The translations under genes and the position numbers were made by a program. Of a DNA stretch of 64,000 nucleotides, positions 42,260 through 51,467 are shown in pieces. Below the pieces are notes generated by a model that was not told the DNA's origin, searched no databases, and saw only the letters and a list, made by a program, of their open reading frames with translations. This DNA comes from Pantoea wallisii (GTDB taxonomy: Bacteria > Pseudomonadota > Gammaproteobacteria > Enterobacterales > Enterobacteriaceae): the NCBI RefSeq assembly GCF_002095485.1, contig NZ_MLFS01000007.1, positions 1-64,000 of the forward strand. Direction: 5' to 3'. How positions within the stretch are numbered: position 1 is the stretch's first letter; each line of letters opens with the position of its first letter.

Positions 42260-43138
42260 ATGAAAAAATTATCAACGCTTATATTCGCCACAACGCTGGG
42301 TGTGTCTGCTTTATCCACGCTAAATGTTTACGCAGGCAATAATTTCGGCCAGGCCTGGCGCTCAATGCCCGCCGCCGCCGCCGAGCAGGCTCGGATTGTT
42401 TATTATCGTCCTGCTGAGGCGACTGGTGCAAAACCGGCACATATCTATATCGACGGCGAATTCCAGAGTGCACTGCTGCCCGGCGGCTATACCGTATTTT
42501 GCCTGGCACCGGGAACGCACTCCCTGGGCAGCTTTGTCGATGATGCGCCGCATTATCAGGGTAAACAGAGCCAGCCGTGGCGCGATAGCCTGGCCGCCGG
42601 TAAAACCTACTACATTCGTGCCAGCCTTGATAACTCAGGCCGCCCGCTGGTGATCCCGGCAGAGACAGCTCAGCAGGAGCTGGCAGGCACACGCCAGCAA
42701 ACGCATCTGCGCTCCCGGGCATCTGCCGTCGTAGCCTGTCAGGCTGGCACTACACAGTCTTATGATAATTATGCGTTCTCATCTGATCTGCTGTTCCGCT
42801 TTGGCAGTGCCAACAGTACTGATATCTCCGCTGACGGCCGGGCTGCTATCCAGCAGTTCGCAACCATGCTGAAAAATCAGCCCTCACCGCAGCATCGTAT
42901 TATCGTCACTGGCTTTACCGATCCTATCGGCGAAGAGAAAAACAATATGCGCCTGGGGCAGCTGCGCGCTGAGGCGATTAAGCAACTATTGATCAGTAAC
43001 GGTATCTCTGGTGCGTTAATTACTTCCCAAAGCATGGGCGCCAGCCAGGTGACTAAGCAGTGTAGTGGTTCACGTAAAAATCAGATTAGCTGCTATTCCA
43101 GCGAGCGTCGCGTCATTATTAGCGTTGCAAATAAGTAA
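42260..43138 (+). CDS. Exported OmpA-domain protein with a DUF2846-like N-terminal half
   Basis: 292 residues. A signal peptide (1-25, cut after VYA) leads to a domain with IVYYRPAE, HIYIDGEF, LLPGGYTVFCLAPGTHSLGSF and YYIRASLD, the pattern of DUF2846. The C-terminal ~120 residues form an OmpA-like peptidoglycan-binding domain: FRFGSANSTDISADGRAAI, then VTGFTDPIGEEKNNMRLGQLRAEA. A Cys pair (QCSG and SCYS) could form a disulfide. There is no lipobox Cys, so it should be periplasmic and bound to peptidoglycan, or attached to the outer membrane. It sits between two Ig-repeat genes on the same strand, 59 bases after the first, so a role in anchoring or exporting them is plausible. Confidence 0.85.
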   Translation: MKKLSTLIFATTLGVSALSTLNVYAGNNFGQAWRSMPAAAAEQARIVYYRPAEATGAKPAHIYIDGEFQSALLPGGYTVFCLAPGTHSLGSFVDDAPHYQGKQSQPWRDSLAAGKTYYIRASLDNSGRPLVIPAETAQQELAGTRQQTHLRSRASAVVACQAGTTQSYDNYAFSSDLLFRFGSANSTDISADGRAAIQQFATMLKNQPSPQHRIIVTGFTDPIGEEKNNMRLGQLRAEAIKQLLISNGISGALITSQSMGASQVTKQCSGSRKNQISCYSSERRVIISVANK

Positions 43139-43345
43139 TTACCTTATCGCTTTCTGATAATTAACCAAGGGTCTCCATGTTATTTATGGAGACATATTTT
43201 AATGCCCGGCGTTTCTTATTAGTGGAAGCGCTAAAAAATGATTCTTTAAGACGTGTCTCGTGTAACAGGAATCGTTAATAGCAACAGAATAGTCGCGTTC
43301 AGAAGGAGGATTCTGAACGTGAAACCCAAATAAAAGGAATGAAGA

Positions 43346-46300
43346 ATGGCTAACGAAAATACGATTGGACAAGTTAAAGTCCTTAACTCTGGCAGAAATG
43401 AAGCCGTAATCTCTGAAACAAATATTAAAAACGCGGGCTGCACCGCTTATATCTTTGTGGATGGCAAAGAGTATAAAGTTCCCGTTGATGAAAAAGGCAA
43501 ATGGAGCTTCACGCCACCAGGCGGCTGGGGTGAAGGCCGCCACGTTGTATCAATCGAAATCGTTGACCGCGCCGGTAACATCGGCAACCCAACCTTTGAA
43601 ATCGTCAACATCGATACGTCAGGACCTGTTAAACCAGAGATCTTCCGTGTGGTTGCCGGTAACGACTACCTCACGCCTGGCGAAGCCACCGGCGATCACA
43701 AACCGGTGATTTCTGGTGTGGCTGAACCTCACGGCATTGTGCGCCTGTACGGTTCGGATGGCGTGACCGTTATTGGCTCAACCCGTGCCGATGCTATGGG
43801 TGCCTGGACGATTACTCCTGAGCTGGCAGACGGTGAGCATAAGCTGACGGTTAAAGTAGAAGATGGCCTGAAGCGCGTGAGTGACAGCTCTGATACCTTT
43901 ATTGTGAACGTTAACAATGGCGCAGTAACACAGGCGGTAAAAGAAGCTTCGGATGAGGCTGCGCAAACCGTTGAGCCGCTGGCGGGCGATGTGGGCATCC
44001 ATGACAACATCAAGCCTATCGGCATTTACAAAGACAACTTCACCCTGAGCGGAACTGCTGAGCCGGGTACCGTCGTTCAGGTGCTGATCAACAATGCGAT
44101 CTACACCATTACGGTTGGCGCAGACGGTAAGTGGAGCCACAGAGCCACCGATCTGGATGATGGTACCTACATCACTCAGTTCCGCTATAAAGATCGCGCC
44201 GGCAACTGGGGCCCGGTCACACAGCGCGTGATCGAAATCATGCCAACGGAGCCGGAAGCACCGCAAATTATGCGCGTGCTGGACGATGTCGGCCAGAATG
44301 ATTATCTGGCGCCAATGAGCTACACCAACGACAAAACGCCAACGCTCTCTGGCGTCGCTATGCCAGGCAGCACCGTGTATATCTATGAAAACGGTGTGAA
44401 GATCGCCAGCGTTGTCGCAGGCCAGGACGGTCGCTGGACGACGACGATTGAGCTGAATGAGAGTCTGACCACGCACAATCTCACTGCTAACTATGTGGAT
44501 CCATTTGGAAAAACCAGTAAAACCTCAGACATCTTTAATCTGATGCTGGATCTGAGCACCCCAACGCAGCCTGAGCTGAGTGAAGTTTACGATGACGTGG
44601 GCCGTTATCAGGGCGTGCTGAAATCCGGTGACACCACCGATGACACTTCACCAACCCTGACCGGTAAAGCGGATGCGGGCACCCTGGTGCGCATCTGGAA
44701 CGGCAATGAGCTGCTGGGCTCGGTGATCGCCAACGGCCGTGGCGAGTGGAAGATCGATCTGCAGCTGGAAGATAAGAAGAGCTACACCCTGCGCATCGAC
44801 TCCGTCAGCAAAGGCGGAAACGTATCTGCACCGACTCCGGACTTTGAACTGAGCGTTGATGCCAGCATTCTGCCGCCAGCAGACATCGATGCGGTCTACA
44901 ACAACAACGACGGCAAAATGGACCCGATCACTAACGGTGGCCAGACTAACGATGACACGCCGCTGCTGACCGGAACAGGCAACGATGGCGATATCATCTA
45001 CGTAGAAGTGGATGGCAAGCAGGTCGCTTCCACCAAAGTTGAAAACGGCAAATGGCAGATCGAAGTGCCGAAGCTGGCAGAAGGCGCGCACGATCTGACC
45101 GTTGTGGTAGAGGATCCAAGCGGCAAAGTCTCCGAGCCATCCGCGCCGTTCAAAGTCATTGTCGATGTTACGCCGCCGGATCAGCCGTCTAAGCCTGGCA
45201 CCATCATTGATAACGAAGGTCCGGTTACTGGCCCGATTGAAGAGGGTAAACCAACTGACGATCAGCGCCCGGTATTTGAAGGTTCTGACGGTGAGAAGGG
45301 TGACCAGGTCGAGCTGATTATCGTTGATAAAGATGGTAATCCGATTAAAACCATCGGTACCGGTACCGTAGGCGATGACGGCAAGTGGACCGTACAGCCC
45401 GATCAGGATCTGGGTAACGGTGAACACAACGTAGTGGTTGTCATTACTGACCCGGCCGGCAACAAATCGAACCCGTCCGATCCGGTTAAAGTGATCGTAG
45501 ATGACTCTAAGCCGGCGCCGCTGGAAAACTTCGAACTGTTCGATGACGTTGGCCCTTACACCGGCCCGATCAAAAATGGCGATGTGACCGATGATAAAAA
45601 CCCAACGCTGCAGGGCTCTGCACCGGCGGGCAGCAAGGTTAACGTGTATCTGGATGGCAAGCTGGTTGATACCGTTGATGTAGGCGCTGATGGTAAGTGG
45701 AGCTATGAGTTTAAAGATCTGAACGAAGCGAACCACAATGTGTACATCCGTCCAGTCAGTCCGGCTGGCGTGATTGGCGATGCCAGCGCACCTGTCAGCT
45801 TTACCGTTGATGTCACCCCACCGACCACCGGCACGTTTGATGGCGTCTACGATGACAACAAAGGGCTGGAGCAACTGGTGCCTATTATTGATGGTGAGTA
45901 TCTGACGAACGATCCGGACCTGATTCTGAAAGGTACCGGTCAGGCGGGCGATATCGTTCTGGTCTATAGCGATGTTGCGCATCAGAATCTGCTGGGCTCC
46001 ACGGTGATTGGCGCGGATGGCAAATGGCGCTTCGAAACCTCAGAGATGGTGGTTGAAGGTGAAGATAAAACCTCGATTTCAATGTGGTGATTCGTGATAC
46101 CGCAGGTAATGAGCTTAATCTGCCAACCAACTATCAGGTACGAGTCGATCTCGAAAAACCTGAAGCCCCTGATGTCGGCATTGAATCTTTCGGTGTATTT
46201 GAAACGCTGATGGATCTCTCTCTGAACGACATCATGGCACTGAACAGCGACTCACTGTTCATCGACAACGGCAAATCGCAGGTTATCGTTAGCGGCAACG

Positions 46301-46473
46301 CCGGTGACGACGTGAAGCTGGAAGATATTCTGCCGAAGGGCGAGGATATCTCTAACTGGAACCAGGCAAACGGCACGGTAACCGTGGCAGGCGTTGAGTA
46401 TAACGTTTACCAGAACACCGCTGGCGATGCCGAAGTTCTGGTGCAGAACAACCTGCACAACGAACAGCACTAA
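43346..46473 (+). pseudogene. Large Ig-like repeat protein with Bap-type C-terminus, one-base frameshift near the end
   Basis: Reads from ATG 43346 (AAAGGAATGAAG upstream) to TGA at 46088-46090 (914 residues). One missing C in ACCTC(C)GATTTC, about 46070, shifts the frame; with it restored, reading runs to TAA at 46471-46473, ~1042 residues. About nine Ig-like repeats of ~100 residues fill the protein from the first residues, with repeated TDDxxPTLxG, DGKW and VDVTPP motifs. The C-terminal ~115 residues (LSLNDIMALNSDSLFIDNGK, QVIVSGNAGDDVKLEDI, GVEYNVY, AEVLVQ) match the end region of Bap-like type I-secreted adhesins. There is no signal peptide and no BapA prefix, unlike the gene at 40077. 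The frameshift may be an error; if real, the secretion end is lost. Confidence 0.8.
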
Positions 46474-46492
46474 TCCCTGATTAGACGCGAAT

Positions 46493-46523
46493 AAAAAGCC
46501 CCGGTGAGATCACCGGGGCTTTT
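46493..46523. terminator. Bidirectional terminator after the Ig-repeat cassette
   Basis: AAAAGCCCCGGTG-AGAT-CACCGGGGCTTTT, with A-run and T-run, between the cassette and the converging ygiN. Confidence 0.93.
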
Positions 46524-46541
46524 CTATTGGTGCGGGTAAAA

Positions 46542-46850
46542 TTATGCGGTCGGCTCCAGCACCAGAATCTTCACATCCACCACATCATCTTTGATCACGG
46601 CACGGTGCGCATCCATGTGCGGCATCTGCTGATGCTGCTCCAGATGGCGCAGTGATTGCCACTGCTCCAGCATGAAAATTGAATCAGGTGAGTTCTGTTT
46701 CCACGGCACCTGTGCCTGATGGTCAACCAGCGCATCGTATTGATGGCAGCCATCCTCTTCCAGTACGGCAGGGATCAGCTTATGAATCGCTTCCAGCACC
46801 GCCTGACGACGGCCCGGCTTAACGCAAATTTCTGCAACCACAGTTAACAT
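46542..46850 (-). CDS. ygiN: Quinol monooxygenase YgiN
   Basis: 102 residues (E. coli 104), antibiotic biosynthesis monooxygenase (ABM) fold: MLTVVAEICVKPGRR start, EDGCHQYDALVD, and FMLEQWQSLRHLEQHQQMPHM. E. coli YgiN oxidises menadiol to menadione and is thought to work with the quinone reductase MdaB, forming a quinone redox cycle. mdaB lies directly upstream on the same strand, 35 bases away, so they are probably cotranscribed. Confidence 0.94.
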   Translation of the reverse strand: MLTVVAEICVKPGRRQAVLEAIHKLIPAVLEEDGCHQYDALVDHQAQVPWKQNSPDSIFMLEQWQSLRHLEQHQQMPHMDAHRAVIKDDVVDVKILVLEPTA

Positions 46851-46885
46851 AACGCTTCCTTCTCTTTTTCCCGGTGTGCTTACAG

Positions 46886-47467
46886 TTAAGCAAAGATTTG
46901 GCTGAGATGAGTCCGATAACGTTCGATATCGCGCGGCACATCCGGCTGCTTAATCACATCGTTACAGATAAAGGTTGGCAGACCTTCCATGCCGAGGAAC
47001 TGGTTAGCTTTATGGAAATGCAGGTAGAGACCATCCACGCCAACGCCTTCAAAGAACTGCTCCGGATCGTTGAACGCTTCCAGCGGCGCGTTCCAGGTCA
47101 GCGACAGCATATACTTTTTGCCCTGAATCAGGCCGCCAGAGCCATATTTTTTCCCGGCATCGCTGCGGGTACGGCCATCGCTGGCGTACAGGGAACCGTG
47201 GCCTTCGGTAAATACATCATCAATGTATTTTTTGACTGTCCACGGCTCACCCATCCACCAGCCCGGCATCTGATAGATCACCACGTCGCTGTCGAGGTAT
47301 TTCTGCACCTCTTCTGCCACGTTGTAATCGCTATCGGCGAGGGTGATCTGCACTTCATGGCCGAGATCGCGCAACTGGCTGGCGGCAACGTCGGTCAGGG
47401 TATGGTTCAGTTCGCCTTTGGAGTGGGCGAAGGTCTTGCCGCCGTCGATAATTAAAATCTTGCTCAT
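46886..47467 (-). CDS. mdaB: NADPH:quinone reductase MdaB
   Basis: 193 residues (E. coli 193) from ATG at 47467 (MSKILIIDGGKTFAHSKGEL); the longer frame to 47590 is rejected on length. Flavodoxin-fold FAD enzyme of the NQO1/MdaB type that reduces quinones by two electrons. Conserved segments: VVIYQMPGWWMGEPWTVKKY and GKKYMLSLTWNAP. It protects against quinone stress. Upstream of ygiN in a two-gene unit and divergent from the PheC-like gene. Confidence 0.95.
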   Translation of the reverse strand: MSKILIIDGGKTFAHSKGELNHTLTDVAASQLRDLGHEVQITLADSDYNVAEEVQKYLDSDVVIYQMPGWWMGEPWTVKKYIDDVFTEGHGSLYASDGRTRSDAGKKYGSGGLIQGKKYMLSLTWNAPLEAFNDPEQFFEGVGVDGLYLHFHKANQFLGMEGLPTFICNDVIKQPDVPRDIERYRTHLSQIFA

Positions 47468-47630
47468 CGGGTAATTGCTCCGTTTCTCATGGTTGCCGCT
47501 CACTCTACGCGCGTGCGCGGAGGAGAAAAATGCGTGTTTGATCACAAGACTTTTGCTTATAGCGCAATAATGCTGCCGGTTATGAAACAATCCGTGCGTA
47601 AACCCTCATCAGCACAAAAAAGAAGAAACC

Positions 47631-48395
47631 ATGAAAATCGTGATCCTGAGTGCATTACTTCTGGTAACCGGTGCCGCGCAGGCGCAATCCCACCTTGACG
47701 ACATCCGCGTCAGCAAGACGCTAAAAGTCTGTACCACCGGGGATTACAAACCCTACAGCTTCCTGCGCAGCGACGGTCAGTATGAAGGGCTGGATATCAG
47801 CATGGCGCAGTCGCTGGCGGCCAGCCTCGGTGCCCGCGTGCAGTGGGTGCCCACCACATGGAAAACCCTGAGTGAAGATTTTGTCGCGAAGCAGTGCGAC
47901 ATCGCGCTGGGCGGCGTGTCGGTTACGCTAAAACGTCAGCAGATCGCCTGGTTTGCCCGGCCGCTGGGCGTGGATGGCAAAATCCCGCTGGTGCGCTGCG
48001 AAGATAAAGCGAAGTACCAGACGGTAGGTCAAATCAATAAGCCTGCGGTGCGCGTCATTGAGCCGGCAGGCGGCACCAACGAAGCCTTTGTGCATAGCCA
48101 TCTGCCGCAGGCAACGCTGCAGCTGGCGGAGAATACCGGCATTTTTCAGCAGCTGGTGGATAAAAAAGCCGATGTGATGATCACCGATGCCTCAGAAGCG
48201 CGTTTCCAGCAGCAGCACTATCCATCGCTGTGCGCCATTAATCCGGATAAGCCGATGCAGTATGGTGAGAAGGCCTACATGATCCCGCGTGATGATATGG
48301 GCTGGAAGCTGTATGTCGATCAGTGGTTACACCTCAGCACCGCCACTGGCGAATATGCGCAGATCGCGAAGCAGTGGCTGGGTGTTATCCATTAA
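47631..48395 (+). CDS. pheC: Periplasmic cyclohexadienyl (prephenate/arogenate) dehydratase, PheC type
   Basis: 254 residues with a signal peptide (1-18, cut after AQA). It has the fold of amino acid ABC transporter binding proteins, but the sequence follows the Pseudomonas PheC pattern closely: RVSKTLKVCTTGDYKPYSF, DISMAQSLAASLGA, PGGTNEAF, NTGIFQQLVDKKADVMITDA, EKAYMIPRD, YVDQWLHL. PheC turns prephenate into phenylpyruvate or arogenate into phenylalanine in the periplasm. Cys35 and two further Cys may pair. No transporter permease or ATPase is adjacent, which supports an enzyme rather than a solute receptor. Such an enzyme is known from Erwinia herbicola (Pantoea). A binding-protein role is the alternative. 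Confidence 0.8.
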   Translation: MKIVILSALLLVTGAAQAQSHLDDIRVSKTLKVCTTGDYKPYSFLRSDGQYEGLDISMAQSLAASLGARVQWVPTTWKTLSEDFVAKQCDIALGGVSVTLKRQQIAWFARPLGVDGKIPLVRCEDKAKYQTVGQINKPAVRVIEPAGGTNEAFVHSHLPQATLQLAENTGIFQQLVDKKADVMITDASEARFQQQHYPSLCAINPDKPMQYGEKAYMIPRDDMGWKLYVDQWLHLSTATGEYAQIAKQWLGVIH

Positions 48396-48414
48396 TTTTA
48401 CGTGCCGGCCTCGC

Positions 48415-48439
48415 CAGGGTCGCCATCGTGGCGACCCTG
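48415..48439. repeat. Intergenic palindromic repeat, type A
   Basis: CAGGGTCGCCA-TCG-TGGCGACCCTG, an 11-bp perfect stem between the converging pheC-like and aldolase genes. A partial type B motif (CATTCATGCGCGCC) follows at 48449-48462. Related to the copies at 58987, 61014 and 63100. Confidence 0.75.
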
Positions 48440-48483
48440 CAGGTCACACATTCATGCGCGCCTGCCTCTGCGCACTCAAACCA

Positions 48484-49347
48484 TTAACGGTACAAACCCG
48501 CTTTCCCCAATCCGCCAAACAGATTCATCTTGTAATGAATCACCGCTTTTGCCGCGTCAATCGCGTCCGGGTAGATCACATTCGGATCCCACCAGGTCTC
48601 GCGCGCCAGGATCTCACGCAGCTTCGCGAAATAGGCATACTTCATATCGCTGGAGATATTGATCTTACCCACACCGAGCGTAACCGCCTCAGCAATCTCG
48701 GCGTCCGGGTTAGCAGAGCCGCCGTGCAGCACCAGCGGAATATCCACACGTTGTGAGATATCCTTCAGAATATGCATCTGCAGCGCCGGCTTCATATTCT
48801 TTGGATAGATACCGTGCGCGGTGCCAATGGCTACCGCCAGGGTATCCACGCCGGTGCGCTGCACAAAATCCTCCGCCTGTGCCGGCTCGGTGTAAATCAC
48901 TTTACTCACTCCGCCTTCAACCGACGTGCCGGTGTCACCGATGGTGCCGAGTTCGCCCTCTACCGACACGCCGACAGCATGTGCCAGCTTCACGACCTCT
49001 TTCGTCAGCGCCACATTCTCTTCATACGGCAGCAGCGAACCGTCAATCATCACCGACGTGAAGCCGCACTGAATCGCGCGCAGCACCTGAGCCACCGAAG
49101 CGCCGTGATCGAGGTGGATCGTAAAAGGCACCGGGCTTTTTAACGTCCGTTCGCGCACATAGCCAAAAAATTCATCGGTCACAAACTCCAGTTCGCTTGG
49201 GTGGATGGAGATGATGGCGGGCGTATTAGTGGCCTCCGCCTCTTCTACCACGGCACGAATAAAGCAGCTGTCAGCCACGTTAAAAGCACCAATGGCGAAG
49301 CGATGTTCACGGGTAGGCGCCAGCATCTCTTTCATTGAAATCAACAT
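48484..49347 (-). CDS. Class II ketose-bisphosphate aldolase (first of two)
   Basis: 287 residues of the class II (zinc-dependent) FBP/TBP aldolase family. Zinc and catalytic motifs: HLDHGAS (catalytic Asp, Zn-binding His), EGELGTIGDTG, GTAHGIYP (Zn His), LHGGSANPDAE (Zn His, phosphate site), and the phosphate-binding INISSDMKYA. Closer in style to YdjI and FbaA-like proteins than to GatY, so the substrate is a ketose phosphate that cannot be named. GAGGAAAATAGAC precedes the ATG. It lies 156 bases after the second aldolase gene; a palindrome in this gap (49428-49443) may reduce cotranscription with the PTS genes. Confidence 0.88.
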   Translation of the reverse strand: MLISMKEMLAPTREHRFAIGAFNVADSCFIRAVVEEAEATNTPAIISIHPSELEFVTDEFFGYVRERTLKSPVPFTIHLDHGASVAQVLRAIQCGFTSVMIDGSLLPYEENVALTKEVVKLAHAVGVSVEGELGTIGDTGTSVEGGVSKVIYTEPAQAEDFVQRTGVDTLAVAIGTAHGIYPKNMKPALQMHILKDISQRVDIPLVLHGGSANPDAEIAEAVTLGVGKINISSDMKYAYFAKLREILARETWWDPNVIYPDAIDAAKAVIHYKMNLFGGLGKAGLYR

Positions 49348-49427
49348 GTCTATTTTCCTCAGGGTGAGTTTTACCAGAGCCGGCGCGTGCCGACCCGATG
49401 ATGGATAAAAATGTGATAGTCATATGG

Positions 49428-49443
49428 CGCGCATGTATGCGCG
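49428..49443. repeat. Intergenic palindromic repeat, type B variant
   Basis: CGCGCAT-GT-ATGCGCG, between the two aldolase genes. Core GCGCATNNATGCGC as in the copies at 57383, 58936 and 63152. Confidence 0.55.
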
Positions 49444-49503
49444 TTTTGGGCTTGCCCGCTGCGCTTCAGCGGCACCTTTAGGGTGTTCGGCTGTGCCCGG
49501 CGT

Positions 49504-50355
49504 TCACACTCTGCCTGCCGAACCCGACCAGCTCAGATACTCTGTGACCACTTCGCGGCAGGCGGACTCCATGAGCCCAAGCAGATCGGCCAGCTCCGCG
49601 TGTGGATGCTGTTTTAACGCCTGGTGCATTGCGTGCTTGCCGGCCTCAAACACCGCTGCTCCAACGTTGATCTTGGCGACGCCAAACTCACTGACGCGGC
49701 GAATATCCCCGGCGGGCGTACCGGAACCACCGTGCAGCGCCAGCGGTCGGGTAGAGACAGCATGTAGCGCCTGTAAACGCTGAAAGTCGATCTTTGGCTT
49801 TACGCCCGGCGGATAGATCCCGTGCGCGGTGCCCACGGAGATCGCCAGCAGATCGATATGGGTCTGCTCGATAAACGGCAGCACATCGGCCACCTGTGTC
49901 ATCTTCACGGAGGCATCCGCCAGTTCATATGTCGGCGCATCGGCGATATGCCCAAGCTCGCCTTCAACGCACACGCCAGCGGTATGCGCCATCTTTACCA
50001 CTGCCGCAGTCTGGCGGATGTTCTCTGCCAGCGGCTCAGCCGAGGCATCAATCATCAAACCGGTAAAGCCGGCGCGAAACGCCTGACCAATCAGCGGAAA
50101 AGCTTTACCGTGGTCGAGCGCCAGCGCAACCGGCACGGCGGCGCTGGCTGCCAGGGCCTGCACCAGCGGCACCGCCACCACAGGAGGAAAGTGCGTAGTG
50201 TGGCCCTGATAGACATTGAGAATCAGCGGCGCACGCTGCTGTTCGGCAGCCTGAATCGCGGCGCGAGCGGTTTCAAGATTGAAGCAGTTGATCGCCAGCA
50301 CCGCGTATCTCTGCCGGAAAGCGGCCTGAATCAGGTCGTTCATCATGGCAAACAT
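49504..50355 (-). CDS. Class II ketose-bisphosphate aldolase (second)
   Basis: 283 residues, paralogous to the neighbouring aldolase but clearly divergent. The key motifs are kept: ALDHGKAF (catalytic Asp and Zn His), VEGELGHIADAP, GTAHGIYPPG, LHGGSGTPAGD, and FGVAKINVGA. Both copies should therefore be active enzymes. ATG at 50355 is chosen because AAGGAGCCACC lies directly upstream. It follows the EIIC gene after 9 bases and is surely in the PTS operon. The two aldolases may act on different products of the imported sugar, or form a complex like GatYZ/KbaYZ pairs, though neither is a GatZ-type partner. Confidence 0.88.
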   Translation of the reverse strand: MFAMMNDLIQAAFRQRYAVLAINCFNLETARAAIQAAEQQRAPLILNVYQGHTTHFPPVVAVPLVQALAASAAVPVALALDHGKAFPLIGQAFRAGFTGLMIDASAEPLAENIRQTAAVVKMAHTAGVCVEGELGHIADAPTYELADASVKMTQVADVLPFIEQTHIDLLAISVGTAHGIYPPGVKPKIDFQRLQALHAVSTRPLALHGGSGTPAGDIRRVSEFGVAKINVGAAVFEAGKHAMHQALKQHPHAELADLLGLMESACREVVTEYLSWSGSAGRV

Positions 50356-50364
50356 GGTGGCTCC

Positions 50365-51456
50365 TTATTCCAGAGTGAATGTAATCTCTTCATCGCGGAC
50401 GCCCGGGGCCTCCACATCATCAAACTCTTCATCCGCCTGGGTGACAGGCTTTTTGATCAGTGAGAGCATCACGCCGCACACCACGGTACCAATACCGAGT
50501 GCCAGGCAGAACATCAGCGGTTTAGTGAACAGCGGCACCACGAACATGCCTCCGTGCGGCACTGGCGCTTCCACGCCCCACACCATGATTAGCCCGCCGG
50601 CAATCGCAGAGGCCACCACGCAGCTGGCAACCACACGCAGCAGATCCCGTGCCGCAATCGGAATAACACCTTCGGTGATCATGCAGATCCCCATCGGGAA
50701 GGCCGCTTTTAGCGCCTCTTTCTCCGCTTTGGTGTACTTATGCCGCGTCAGCAGAAACGAGAGCGTGATACCAAAGGGTGGAATCATGGATCCGACAAAC
50801 TTCACCGCTTCCGGTCCGTAGATGCCATCCACCAGCATGCCATCGGCGAACAGCGACATGGTCTTATTGATCGGCCCGCCGAAATCGAAGGTCGCCATCG
50901 CGCCAAGAATGGCGCCCATCACGAACTTCGAGCCGCCCTGCATCGATTCCAGCAGATGGATCAGCGCCTGCTGCAGCCAGGCAATCGGCTGGCCTATCAA
51001 GGTCATCATCAGTAAACCGGCGATAATGGTGCTCAATACCGGCAGTACCATAATCGGCATTAGTCCCTGCATGGAGTGCGGTAGCTTAATGGTGCGACGC
51101 AGCACCACCACGGTGTAGCCCACCAGAAAACCGCCCAGCATGCCGCCGATAAAGCCGGTGCCAATCTGTCCACAGATAAAGCCTACGATCAGCCCTGGCG
51201 CAAAGCCGGGGCGATCGGCAATCGAGTAAGCAATTGCCGCGCTGATTAGCGGCACAATCAGCCCCATGCCCCAGCCACCAATCTGGTTAAGCATCCAGGC
51301 GAGCGTACCGGGATGTTTACCCACATCCGGCCCGCCAAGCACCTGACCAAGCGCAATGCAGATCCCGGCGGCGACAATCAAGGGGATCATCCATGAGATA
51401 CCGGTAAGCAGGTGGCCTTTGATCTCCTGGCCGTACTGACGTTTACGATCGTTCAT
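50365..51456 (-). CDS. PTS fructose-family EIIC permease
   Basis: 363 residues, membrane transport component of a fructose-type phosphotransferase system. Starts MNDRKRQYGQEIKGHLLTGISWMIPLIVAAGI, the usual start of the fructose EIIC, with about nine hydrophobic helices and the FDFGGPINK substrate-loop motif. The C-terminal ~35 residues are acidic and hydrophilic. Separate EIIB and EIIA genes lie upstream, so the system has split domains. The sugar is unknown. Starts 11 bases after the EIIB gene. Confidence 0.92.
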   Translation of the reverse strand: MNDRKRQYGQEIKGHLLTGISWMIPLIVAAGICIALGQVLGGPDVGKHPGTLAWMLNQIGGWGMGLIVPLISAAIAYSIADRPGFAPGLIVGFICGQIGTGFIGGMLGGFLVGYTVVVLRRTIKLPHSMQGLMPIMVLPVLSTIIAGLLMMTLIGQPIAWLQQALIHLLESMQGGSKFVMGAILGAMATFDFGGPINKTMSLFADGMLVDGIYGPEAVKFVGSMIPPFGITLSFLLTRHKYTKAEKEALKAAFPMGICMITEGVIPIAARDLLRVVASCVVASAIAGGLIMVWGVEAPVPHGGMFVVPLFTKPLMFCLALGIGTVVCGVMLSLIKKPVTQADEEFDDVEAPGVRDEEITFTLE

Positions 51457-51467
51457 GATGGATCTCC

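Noticed and set aside
44648-45982. 444-codon minus-strand frame opposite the Ig-repeat gene
   Set aside because: It is antisense to clear repeated Ig-like coding sequence; its Ile/Arg-rich repeats mirror the Asp-rich repeats of the real gene.
40700-46000. Repeat array as a possible CRISPR or tandem DNA repeat
   Set aside because: The periodicity (~300 bp) is at protein level, from Ig-like domains with diverged DNA; there are no short identical repeats with spacers.
47631-48395. Amino acid ABC transporter binding protein
   Set aside because: The fold is the same, but the motifs follow PheC dehydratases and no permease or ATPase gene is adjacent; kept only as an alternative.
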